45,628 nt of DNA, taken from assembly GCA_038330415.1 (NCBI GenBank), contig JBBQNZ010000011.1, positions 1-45,628 on the forward strand, written 5' to 3'. Both the position numbers and the translations under genes were made by a program. Under the pieces are notes generated by a model. It saw nothing but the letters and a program-made list of their open reading frames with translations. It was not told the origin of the DNA and ran no database searches. The stretch is from Fodinibacter sp038330415. GTDB taxonomy: Bacteria > Actinomycetota > Actinomycetes > Actinomycetales > Dermatophilaceae. Of the stretch, positions 24,130 to 31,435 are shown in pieces (position 1 is the stretch's first letter; the number at the start of each line of letters is the position of its first letter).

Positions 24130-25476
24130 GTGACAGTGGAGCCGACAGACGACGAGCGGTGCGACGCCAACGGGTCGTCGGCCGACGCTGTCGTCGAGGT
24201 CGACGCCAGCGGTCGCATCGAGCGGGTGGACCCAGGAGCCGAGCAGCTCTTCGGGTGGCCGGCCCAGGACCTGCTCGGCTGCCCCATCGACGTCCTGGTC
24301 GCCGATCGCGTCACCGATCCCGGGCCGCGTCCGGCCGGCGTCGACCTGCTGGTCTCCGCCCGTCGCCGCCGGGGCGCGCCGTTCCCCGCCGAGGTCCGCC
24401 TCGGACCCGCCGCCGGCCAGGAGGCGGGGCAGCGGGTCGCCCTGACCATTCGCGACCGCACGCCGCAGCTCGAGAGCGAGGCCCGTGGCAGCGACCCCGA
24501 AACGCAGGTGGGCCAGGAGGCAACGCCACGAGCCGCGGACACGGTCGAGCTCTCCATCATCGCGCACGACCTGAACAACGTCATCAGCGTCATGCTGATC
24601 TACAGCGAGCTCATCGAGCGAGCGGTGAAGGGCCGCTCGATGGACGAGTACCTGGGCCAGATCAGGGAGGCGGCAGAGCACGGCGCCGAGCTGACCAGCC
24701 GGCTCAGGCAGGCGGCGCGTTATCCCGTCCCCCAGCCGGCGGTCGCCGCCGAGTCGACCTCCCCGCGGCTCGACGAGGACCTGTTGATGCAGGCCGTCCG
24801 CCGCTACCTGGGCCGACAGGCCACGGCACGTTCCATCGGCGTGGTGGTCGTCGACGACCACCGCCTGTTCGCCGAGGGCCTGACCCGGCTGCTCGACGTG
24901 GAGGACGACATCGAGGTGCTGGGCTCGGGCGCCTCGGGGCGCGAGGCCTTGATGCTCGTGGAGCGCCTGCGGCCACGCGTGCTGCTGCTCGACTTCGACC
25001 TGCCCGAGGGCAACGGCGTGGTCACCGCGACCGAGATCAAGGCCCGGTGGCCCGAGACGATGATCGTCATGATCTCCGGGTCCACCGACGACGGCCTGCT
25101 GCTGCGGGCGATCGACGCGGGGTGCTCGGGCTACCTCACCAAGGACCGCGCAGCCTCCGACGTGGCCAGCGCCGTGCGCACGGTCGCCGCCGGCGAGGCC
25201 CTGCTCTCCCCCGCCGCCATGGCCAGACTGCTGCCCCGGCTGCCGAAGTCCAACCTCGGGATGGGGTCGGACCTCACCGAGCGCCAGCTGGAGGTGTTGG
25301 CGATGCTGGCCCGCGGAGCCACGAACAAGACCGTCGCCATCGCGTTCTCGTGCAGCCCCGAAGCCGCGCGCGACGAGATCAACGGCGTCATCACCACGCT
25401 GGGAGCCCACTCGACGCTCGAGGCGGTGGCGACGGCCATCCGCGAGGGCGTCATCGAGTACAACTCGCCGTTCTGA
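24130..25476 (+). CDS. PAS - DHp-like - receiver - LuxR HTH fusion regulator
   Basis: 448 residues from GTG 24130 with AGGAG upstream. A PAS domain (about 15-115), then a helical segment SIIAHDLNNVISVMLIYSEL with His146 that looks like the phospho-helix of a histidine kinase, but no ATPase domain follows. A receiver domain (about 236-350; VVVVDDHRLFAEGL, Asp288 in LLLDFDLPEG) and a LuxR/NarL-type helix-turn-helix (about 380-445; LTERQLEVLAMLARGATNKTV) complete it. The recognition helix region (CSPEAARDEINGVITTLGAH) departs from the usual VxxHxxxIxxKLG pattern. It is divergent from the hybrid kinase, which may phosphorylate it or pass phosphate through His146. Not a standard domain order. Confidence 0.8.
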   Translation: MTVEPTDDERCDANGSSADAVVEVDASGRIERVDPGAEQLFGWPAQDLLGCPIDVLVADRVTDPGPRPAGVDLLVSARRRRGAPFPAEVRLGPAAGQEAGQRVALTIRDRTPQLESEARGSDPETQVGQEATPRAADTVELSIIAHDLNNVISVMLIYSELIERAVKGRSMDEYLGQIREAAEHGAELTSRLRQAARYPVPQPAVAAESTSPRLDEDLLMQAVRRYLGRQATARSIGVVVVDDHRLFAEGLTRLLDVEDDIEVLGSGASGREALMLVERLRPRVLLLDFDLPEGNGVVTATEIKARWPETMIVMISGSTDDGLLLRAIDAGCSGYLTKDRAASDVASAVRTVAAGEALLSPAAMARLLPRLPKSNLGMGSDLTERQLEVLAMLARGATNKTVAIAFSCSPEAARDEINGVITTLGAHSTLEAVATAIREGVIEYNSPF

Positions 25477-25535
25477 GCGAGGCCGACCCGGCGCTCGGGA
25501 TGAGCGAGGGGTACGCCGTCGCCTAGCCTCCCTCC

Positions 25536-26123
25536 ATGGGGTCCGACCCCCGTCGCCTCGACGGGCTGCGCGCCGACGAACAGGTCGCGGCCCGCCTCGT
25601 CGAGCGCGCGACGGGCGCGACGGCCAGGGCGCACGACATCGGCCGACGTCAGGGCGCCTACGACGTGCACCTCACCTACCCCAGCGGGCGCACCGCCGCC
25701 CTCGAGGTCACCACGCACGCCGGGGCGGCCACCCGCAACGGGCTGGTCCTGCTCGGCCGAGACCGGCTGTTCCACAACGGAACCCGGCCACGGCCGAGCG
25801 ACGCGGCACCAGCCGCCGATCCCGTGCTCACCGGACTGCCCGGTGCCGTCAGCGACCTGCTCGCCGAGCCACACGTGGCGCGGCGGGCCGCCAAGGTGGC
25901 CGGAGCCGGCCGGGTCGACGAGCGGCACCTGTTCGTCGGGGTCGCCGAGGGCGGCCTGCCCCAGCCGCTCTACGAGCGGTTGAGCGCACCGCTGGGCGGG
26001 CTCCCCACCGAGCCACCGGTGGTGCCCGATGGCCTCACCCACCTGTGGGTGAGCACCGAGTGGCGCGGCTCACCACTGCTCGGGTGGGACCACGTCGGGG
26101 GGTGGGTCGCCCACCAGGTCTGA
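25536..26123 (+). CDS. Hypothetical protein, possible nuclease-like fold
   Basis: 195 residues from ATG 25536. The N-terminal third (ADEQVAARLVERATG ... YDVHL ... AALEVTTH) has the order helix, Asp-strand, Glu-x-Thr strand seen in PD-(D/E)xK nuclease-like proteins, but no Lys follows the Glu, so activity is doubtful. The C-terminal part has no recognised motif; it ends in a Trp-rich stretch (TEWRGSPLLGWDHVGGWV). There is no signal peptide or membrane segment. It stands alone between the LuxR fusion and a convergent gene. The function is unknown. Confidence 0.65.
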   Translation: MGSDPRRLDGLRADEQVAARLVERATGATARAHDIGRRQGAYDVHLTYPSGRTAALEVTTHAGAATRNGLVLLGRDRLFHNGTRPRPSDAAPAADPVLTGLPGAVSDLLAEPHVARRAAKVAGAGRVDERHLFVGVAEGGLPQPLYERLSAPLGGLPTEPPVVPDGLTHLWVSTEWRGSPLLGWDHVGGWVAHQV

Positions 26124-26138
26124 CGCCGGGGGCCGCTG

Positions 26139-26882
26139 TCAGAACCCGCCGAAGTCACCGCCACCGCCGCCCCAGTCGCCGCCACCGCCACCGCCACCGC
26201 CACCGAAGTCGCCACCACCGCGGCCGCCCCAGTCGCCGCCGGCGTCGGTGCCCGAGGTGTCGGACGCGAACCCGGCGTCCCCGCCGGCGTCACCGGAGCC
26301 GGCATCCCCCGCGTCACCCCCGGTATCGCCGCCGCCGCCGGAGTCGGTCCCGGCATCTCCACCGGTGTCACCCGCCTCCTGCGCTTCGGGGCTGTTGCCG
26401 TAGCCGTCGAAGAGCATGTTGGCCACGGCGGAGCCGACGACCACGCCGGCGATCGTCCCCATCATCGAACCCGCGAACATCCCGCCCATCCCCATGCCGC
26501 CACCGGCCGATCCGCGCGAGAGGGTGTTCTGGAGCGTGCCCGGCTGGCGCATCTCGGCGCGGGTGGCGGCGCGCGCCAGGTCGGCCGGCTCCGACGAGGT
26601 CCCTGCCTCACCCGGGGATGCCGTCGACAGCTCGCGCAGCAGCTGCCGGCGCTGCTCCGGTGTCAGCGTCGCGAACGCCTCGGCGTGCAGGGCCTCGAGC
26701 TGCTCGGGCGGCGCGGTGCGCAGCAAGTAACGGTACCGGGCGACGGCACGCTCCTCCTCGCTGGCCTGCGGGCGAGGCGGAGTGGCGGCCGAGCGCAGGT
26801 TGCGCGCGTCGCCCCACCCGACGCCCTGTTGGTTCTGGTCGGTCGGCGGTGTGCGGCCCAGGAGCCGGTCGAGAAAGCCCAT
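26139..26882 (-). CDS. Gly-rich hypothetical protein
   Basis: 247 residues. It starts MGFLDRLLGR, then has a helical region (about 40-90) with EERAVARYRYLLRTAPPEQLEALHAEAF and TPEQRRQLL. A hydrophobic Gly/Met segment (about 130-165, MFAGSMMGTIAGVVVGSAVANML) follows, then a tail of about 80 residues made almost only of Gly, Asp, Ala, Ser and Trp, ending in GGGDWGGGGGDFGGF-type repeats. I remember this architecture as a conserved actinobacterial hypothetical, sometimes mislabelled. The low-complexity tail resembles phase-separating or surface sequences. It is convergent with the gene ending at 26123. The function is unknown. Confidence 0.7.
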   Translation of the reverse strand: MGFLDRLLGRTPPTDQNQQGVGWGDARNLRSAATPPRPQASEEERAVARYRYLLRTAPPEQLEALHAEAFATLTPEQRRQLLRELSTASPGEAGTSSEPADLARAATRAEMRQPGTLQNTLSRGSAGGGMGMGGMFAGSMMGTIAGVVVGSAVANMLFDGYGNSPEAQEAGDTGGDAGTDSGGGGDTGGDAGDAGSGDAGGDAGFASDTSGTDAGGDWGGRGGGDFGGGGGGGGGDWGGGGGDFGGF

Positions 26883-27157
26883 CGCTGTGTGTCCCCTGTC
26901 GTCAGCGCCCCCCCGGTGAGGGAGCCGTCACCGGCCCAACGGTGTCACCCCGCCGTCGCGTTCCGGACCGTGGGAACCGACGAGCCGCGACCGAACCACC
27001 CGGATGCCGTGGCAACGCAGCGGCGCGCACGCGCCGTCGGACTCGGCGGCACCCTGCGCAGGCCGGCCTCCGCCGCGATGCCGATGGACCTCTACCGCTC
27101 GGGCGACCGCTGCTGGCGGCCGCTGGTGCGGGTGGCCGGATGCGCGAGAATCGCGAC

Positions 27158-27787
27158 ATGACGACCCCACGCGACATCCTCATCGCCGAGCTGGTCGACG
27201 CCGGCCGCCACCTCGTCGAGCGGGGCCTGGTGCAGGCGAGCGGCGGCAACCTGTCGGTACGCCTGCCCGGCACCGATCGCTTCCTGGTCACGGCCACCGG
27301 CACCTGGCTGGACCGCCTCACCGCGGACGACTTCGCCGAGCTCACCCTCGATGGCGAGCCGGTCGGTGGCGCGTCGCGCCCGTCGGTGGAGTGGAAGCTG
27401 CACCAGCGCACGTATGCCGTGCGCCCCGACGCCGCCTGCATCGTGCACCTGCACCCCCAGCACGTGCTGCTCGTCGACATGCTCGGGATGCCGCTGCGGT
27501 TCACGACCCTGGACCACCAGTACTACCTGGGCAGCGCCGGGCGGGTGCCCTTCCACCCCTCCGGTTCGCAGGAGATCGCCGACGCCGCCGCCGAGGCAGC
27601 CCGTGACCACGACGCGGTGGTGCTGGCCCACCACGGCTGCTCGACGCTCGGCGACACCGTGTCGATGGCCCTGCGCCGGGCCCTGAACCTCGAGGAGGCC
27701 GCGACGATGACCTACCGGCTGCTGCTCGCCGGCGACCGGACCTCCGACTTCCCGCAGCGGTGGAAGGGCAACATCATCAGCGTGTGA
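27158..27787 (+). CDS. Class II aldolase/adducin-family enzyme
   Basis: 209 residues; ATG 27158 has only a weak ribosome site. The family signature is clear: SGGNLSVRL near residue 28, catalytic-type Glu78 in SVEWKLH, zinc ligands His97 and His99 in HLHP, and AHHG with His159. The family includes fuculose- and rhamnulose-phosphate aldolases and methylthioribulose-1-phosphate dehydratase (MtnB). mtnA lies 1.5 kb away on the other strand, so a role in methylthioadenosine or 5'-deoxyadenosine salvage (MtnB, or the aldolase of the DHAP shunt) is plausible but unproven. The 3' end overlaps the convergent membrane-protein gene by 11 bases. The 275 bp upstream (26883-27157) show no gene. Confidence 0.85.
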   Translation: MTTPRDILIAELVDAGRHLVERGLVQASGGNLSVRLPGTDRFLVTATGTWLDRLTADDFAELTLDGEPVGGASRPSVEWKLHQRTYAVRPDAACIVHLHPQHVLLVDMLGMPLRFTTLDHQYYLGSAGRVPFHPSGSQEIADAAAEAARDHDAVVLAHHGCSTLGDTVSMALRRALNLEEAATMTYRLLLAGDRTSDFPQRWKGNIISV

Positions 27788-28553
27788 CCGCAAGGCTGAC
27801 CAGGGCCACCAGCCACGACACGAAGGAACCGACGAGGAAGTACTCGGTGACGGCGTCGATGCCCACGCCGTCGACGCTGGAGCGGTCGTCGCGCTTGGCC
27901 TGCAGCTCGGGGAAGCGGATCAGGCCCTTGGCCGCGATGACCAGCCCGGCGGCCGTGAGCTGGCCGGCCAGCCCGAGACCGATGATGAGCACCCGCTCCA
28001 TCGGCCCCAGCAGCCGCCCACCGCGCAGCTGGTCGGAGGGCTGTGGGTCGCTGCTCGTGCGGATGTGGAGCACGGGCCGCATCGCCCCGACGCCGAGCAG
28101 CACGAGCCGCACGACGACGTTCGCGGTGGCCAGGTTGACCAGCAGCAGGCCGACCACGAGGAGCACCTGCGTGGGAAGCGCCTGCGACCCCACGACCGGC
28201 AGGTCGGCCCATTCCAGCCACCGGCTGAACAGCCCCCCGGCCGGGGTCGCCCACCCGCTGAGCCCCAGGAGCCAGCCGGCCCCCACGGCCAGGGCCCCGA
28301 GGGCGCGCCAGTTGCCCGCGCCGGTGGCCACCGCCTCGGCGGACCACCACACCCACAGCGCCAGCGGCACCAGGGAGGCGGCCAGGCAGACCAGGTCGAT
28401 GGGTGCGGTTTGGGCGGTCAGCGCCGCGAGCACGGCCACCGCCGCGACCCCGGACCCCATGGCGACGCGCAGCGCGGTGGCGCTCGTGCCGGCACCCGCG
28501 CGCACCAGGTCGGCGAGCCCGACCCCCACGAGCCACACGGCCAGCCAGCTCAC
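27777..28553 (-). CDS. Multi-helix membrane protein next to SatD
   Basis: 258 residues from GTG 28553, overlapping the SatD-family stop (GTGA). Six or seven hydrophobic segments are visible, for example WLAVWLVGVGLADLV at the start, LVCLAASLVPLALWVWW, LLVVGLLLVNLATANVVVRLVLLGV and FLVGSFVSWLVALVSLAV at the end. A charged loop (RTSSDPQPSDQLRGGRLLGP) precedes helix 5 or so. The translational coupling to a SatD-type protein suggests the pair acts together. I do not recognise a transport signature. It overlaps the convergent aldolase gene by 11 bases at its 3' end. Confidence 0.75.
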   Translation of the reverse strand: MSWLAVWLVGVGLADLVRAGAGTSATALRVAMGSGVAAVAVLAALTAQTAPIDLVCLAASLVPLALWVWWSAEAVATGAGNWRALGALAVGAGWLLGLSGWATPAGGLFSRWLEWADLPVVGSQALPTQVLLVVGLLLVNLATANVVVRLVLLGVGAMRPVLHIRTSSDPQPSDQLRGGRLLGPMERVLIIGLGLAGQLTAAGLVIAAKGLIRFPELQAKRDDRSSVDGVGIDAVTEYFLVGSFVSWLVALVSLAVTR

Positions 28554-29236
28554 GCCAGGCCCCGCAACAGGTCCTCGGCGGCCAGGACCGCGCCGATGCC
28601 GTCGGCGCGCACCCGCTGGGACACGGCCGAGGCGCTGATGCCCTCGAGCGTGGCCAGCTCGCTCTGGGTGGTGTGCGGATCCATGAGCCCCCTCAACAGT
28701 CGGACCGATCGCTGTGACAGTGAGCCAACCAGATGGTCCCGACAGAGCAGCGCCGCGTTGACGGCATCCGCGTCGCCGCCGCTCCCCGGCCCGTCCGGCA
28801 CCGCCGCGCCGAGCAGCTCGGGCGCCGGCCGGTAGGCGGTGCGCAGGTGCCGGGTGGCGGCCCGAGCGGCCGCCTGTTCGACCTCTTCGATGGCTGCCCG
28901 GGCGGCCCACCACCCCGGACCGTCCTCGATGCCGCGCTCGGCGTCGAGCAGCTGCACCGGCCCGCGGCCGATGCCGACGCGCACGTCGGCGGAGGGCAGC
29001 AGCTCCAGGCGCACCCGCAGGGCGGCCTCGATCGCCGCGCCCAGGGTGACGTAGGCGCCCTGGAACTCGTCGCCCACGGTGATCCGCAGCTCGGTGACGG
29101 CCGGGACGGCGGCGTTCACGCTGACCAGCGCCTTCTCGACCGCCCGGTGCAGGGCGCGCCGGTTGGGCGCCCCCCGCGAGCCCACGAGGTCGCCGATGAC
29201 GACACACCGTGAAGCCTGGTTCTTCATTCCGCTCAT
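28550..29236 (-). CDS. SatD-family protein
   Basis: 228 residues from ATG 29236. The N-terminal part has CVVIGDLVGSRG and TVGDEFQGAY, the recognisable SatD motifs (GDxVxSR and DEFQG), and ADVRVGIGRG follows. The fold resembles nucleotidyl-cyclase-like domains, but catalysis is not established. The C-terminus (about 180-225) has a helix-turn-helix-like stretch, TQSELATLEGISASAVSQRV, so it may bind DNA, possibly its own promoter palindrome at 29250-29270. It is coupled by a GTGA overlap to the membrane protein downstream. The function of the family is poorly known. Confidence 0.8.
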   Translation of the reverse strand: MSGMKNQASRCVVIGDLVGSRGAPNRRALHRAVEKALVSVNAAVPAVTELRITVGDEFQGAYVTLGAAIEAALRVRLELLPSADVRVGIGRGPVQLLDAERGIEDGPGWWAARAAIEEVEQAAARAATRHLRTAYRPAPELLGAAVPDGPGSGGDADAVNAALLCRDHLVGSLSQRSVRLLRGLMDPHTTQSELATLEGISASAVSQRVRADGIGAVLAAEDLLRGLA

Positions 29237-29249
29237 CTGAAGATCATAC

Positions 29250-29270
29250 CTTCATTTGCTGCAGATGAAG
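29250..29270. promoter_or_regulatory. Palindrome upstream of the SatD gene
   Basis: Arms CTTCATTTGC and GCAGATGAAG (one mismatch) around a single T lie 13 bases upstream of the satD start. Related CATCTGAAG and GATGAAC words flank it. It may be the operator for the helix-turn-helix of the SatD protein itself, by position only. Confidence 0.45.
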
Positions 29271-29296
29271 CGATGAACTTACAGCGGACGGCTCGG

Positions 29297-30337
29297 TCAG
29301 GCGAACGCGCTCAGGTCGGTCCCCGTGCGGGGCTCGGCCACGCCGCGCTCGGTCGCCACGGCATCCACGAGTCGTGCCGGCGTCACGTCGAAGGCGGGGT
29401 TGAAGCCCTCGGACCCCTCGGGTGCCAGGCGTACGCCGGCGAGCACGGTCACCTCTGCGCCGGACCGCTCCTCGATCTCGATGTGCGAGCCGTCGGCCAT
29501 CGACAGGTCCACCGTCGACCACGGCGCCGCCACCATGAACGGGATGCCGGCGTCGCGGCAGGCGAGCGCCACCCCGAGGGTGCCGATCTTGTTGGCGGCG
29601 TCGCCGTTGGCGGCGATCCGGTCGGCTCCCACGACCGCGAGGTCGACCAGGCCGCGCAGGATCGTCGACGCGGCGGCGCCGTCGACCTGCACCCGGTGCG
29701 GGATGCCGTCGGCCGCCAGCTCGAAGGCGGTGAGCCGGGCGCCCTGCAGCAGCGGGCGGGTCTCGTCGGCATACACCAGCTCGAGCCGGTCACGGGCGCG
29801 CAGCTCGCGGACCACCCCGAGCGCCGTGCCCCACGCCGAGGTGGCGAGCGAGCCGCTGTTGCAGTGGGTGAGCACGCGTAGCCGGGGCCGGTCGATCCGG
29901 GCGAGCAGCCAGTCGGCACCCCGTCGCGACAGCTCGCGGTTGGCGGCCTCGTCCTCGACGGCGACCCGGCGCGCGGCGGCCAGCACGGCATCGCGCCCCT
30001 GGCCCATCAACGGCCGCACCTGGTCGACCCCCCACGAGAGGTTGACCGCGGTCGGGCGCGCCTGGCGCAACCGGTCCACGGCCGCCTGCACCCGGGCGTC
30101 GTCCCAGCCCTCGCGGGCCCCCTCGTCCAGCGCGAGCACGACTCCCAGGGCACCGGCCACGCCGAGGGCGGGGGCGCCGCGCACGGCCAGCTCGGCGATC
30201 GCCACGACGAGCCCGTCGGTGGTGTCGATCTCGCGATGCTGGGTGGTCGCGGGCAGCAGGGTCTGGTCGAGGAGACGCACCGCTCCACGGCCGTCGCGGC
30301 CCCCGGTGTCGTCCCACGCGATCGCGATCAGCGTCAT
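29297..30337 (-). CDS. mtnA: Methylthioribose-1-phosphate isomerase (eIF2B-like)
   Basis: 346 residues, the family's normal length. It converts 5-methylthioribose-1-phosphate to methylthioribulose-1-phosphate in methionine salvage and can act on 5-deoxyribose-1-phosphate. Visible signatures: ELAVRGAPALGVAGALG near residue 50, catalytic-type Cys159 in THCNSGSLAT and Asp239 in VVGADRIAANGDAANKIGT. The ATG at 30337 lacks a clear ribosome site, but this start gives the family-typical N-terminus. There is no mtnK or mtnP next to it. The class II aldolase at 27158 may act on its product. It is divergent from the universal stress gene. Confidence 0.92.
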   Translation of the reverse strand: MTLIAIAWDDTGGRDGRGAVRLLDQTLLPATTQHREIDTTDGLVVAIAELAVRGAPALGVAGALGVVLALDEGAREGWDDARVQAAVDRLRQARPTAVNLSWGVDQVRPLMGQGRDAVLAAARRVAVEDEAANRELSRRGADWLLARIDRPRLRVLTHCNSGSLATSAWGTALGVVRELRARDRLELVYADETRPLLQGARLTAFELAADGIPHRVQVDGAAASTILRGLVDLAVVGADRIAANGDAANKIGTLGVALACRDAGIPFMVAAPWSTVDLSMADGSHIEIEERSGAEVTVLAGVRLAPEGSEGFNPAFDVTPARLVDAVATERGVAEPRTGTDLSAFA

Positions 30338-30451
30338 GGGCGGCAGCCTATGCGGGATCAGCAGCACCAGGTCGGGGCGGGCCGGGACGACGCGGCGCGC
30401 CGTGTGACGGCGACCCTTGCGCGCCGCCCCCGCCCGTGCCACGGTCGAGGG

Positions 30452-30472
30452 GTGGGGACCACCGATCCCCAC
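30452..30472. promoter_or_regulatory. Palindrome upstream of usp, DosR-box-like
   Basis: Perfect 7-bp arms GTGGGGA and TCCCCAC with a 7-bp spacer CCACCGA lie 78 bp upstream of the universal stress gene. GGGAC followed by GAxCC-type bases loosely resembles a DosR/DevR box, but the spacing is not exact. Confidence 0.35.
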
Positions 30473-30549
30473 GACGACGGACGACGTCAGAGCTGACGCT
30501 CTTGGCGAGCCCGCCGCCGCGACACTCTCGCGAACCGGAGGAAGCCGAG

Positions 30550-31413
30550 ATGACCCAAGCACGAGTCGTCGTGGGGGTCGACGGGTCCCCACTGTCCATG
30601 GCCGCAGTCACCCGGGCCGCCCAGGTGGCGAGCACCCGCGGGTTCAGCCTGCACGTGCTGCACGCCTTCGCCCCCGACCTACCGATGCTCGGCTTCGGCG
30701 AGCTCAGCGACGGCTCGGCCATGGTGTCGAGCCACGCCAAGCGGCTCGTCGCCGACGGCGTGGCCCGCGCGCACTCGGTCGACCCCGACCTCACCGTGAC
30801 CACCGGCATCCGCGACGGCTACGCGAGCCAGGCGCTCGTCGACGCCTCGCGGTCCGCCGCCCTGGTGGTGGTGGGCGCGATGGGACACGGGGTGTTCAGC
30901 CGCACCAGCGTGGGCGCTGTGGCCATGCAGGTCATCACGCATGCCCGGTGCCCCGTGCTCGTGGTGGGCCACGAGACTGCCGGGGGCTCGCCCGCCAGTG
31001 GGCGGGTGGTGGTCGGTGTCGACGGGTCCAAGCCGTCCCTGCGGGCGCTCGCCGTCGCCTTCGACGAGGCCGCCCGCACCGGGGGCACCGTCGACGTGCT
31101 GCACGCCTGGGAGGCGCACAGCGCGAGCGACCCGACTCTGTCGACCACGTCCAGCTGGAGTACCTACGAGGCCAACCTGGAGCAGATCGTCGAGTCGGCC
31201 ATCGCGACCCGCCGCGCCGAGCACCCCGACGTGAAGGTCGACTACGAGGTGGTGCGCTCCGAGCCCGTCCAGGCGCTCGTCGACCGCACCGAGGGAGCCG
31301 CGATGCTCGTCGTGGGCAGCCGCGGGGCCGGCGGCTTCGCGGGGCTGCACGTCGGCTCGACCGCGCTGCGCCTCATCAGCCGGGTGCACTGCCCCCTGCT
31401 GATGACGCGCTGA
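30550..31413 (+). CDS. Universal stress protein, two tandem UspA domains
   Basis: 288 residues; ATG 30550 has GGAGG eight bases upstream. Two UspA domains each start with VVVGVDGS (residues 6 and about 156) and end with an ATP-binding pattern: GAMGHGVFSRTSVGAVA in the first and GSRGAGGFAGLHVGSTA in the second, both of the G-x2-G-x9-G-(S/T/A) type. Tandem Usp proteins of this length are common in Actinobacteria and are often induced by hypoxia. It is divergent from mtnA, with 212 bp between containing a palindrome. The 3' end is convergent with the oligopeptidase gene. Confidence 0.9.
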   Translation: MTQARVVVGVDGSPLSMAAVTRAAQVASTRGFSLHVLHAFAPDLPMLGFGELSDGSAMVSSHAKRLVADGVARAHSVDPDLTVTTGIRDGYASQALVDASRSAALVVVGAMGHGVFSRTSVGAVAMQVITHARCPVLVVGHETAGGSPASGRVVVGVDGSKPSLRALAVAFDEAARTGGTVDVLHAWEAHSASDPTLSTTSSWSTYEANLEQIVESAIATRRAEHPDVKVDYEVVRSEPVQALVDRTEGAAMLVVGSRGAGGFAGLHVGSTALRLISRVHCPLLMTR

Positions 31414-31435
31414 CCCGAGCTCGCCTGGCGGGTCA
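31411..31435. terminator. Stem joining the two convergent stop codons
   Basis: TGACCCG (31411-31417) and CGGGTCA (31429-31435) form a perfect 7-bp stem with an 11-base loop. The outer bases are the TGA stops of the two convergent genes on opposite strands. It could work as a small bidirectional terminator; no T-tract is present. Confidence 0.4.

Noticed and set aside
26883..27157. Small genes in the gap before the aldolase
   Set aside because: All frames are Arg/Ala/Pro-rich without ribosome sites; the gap most likely holds two divergent promoters.
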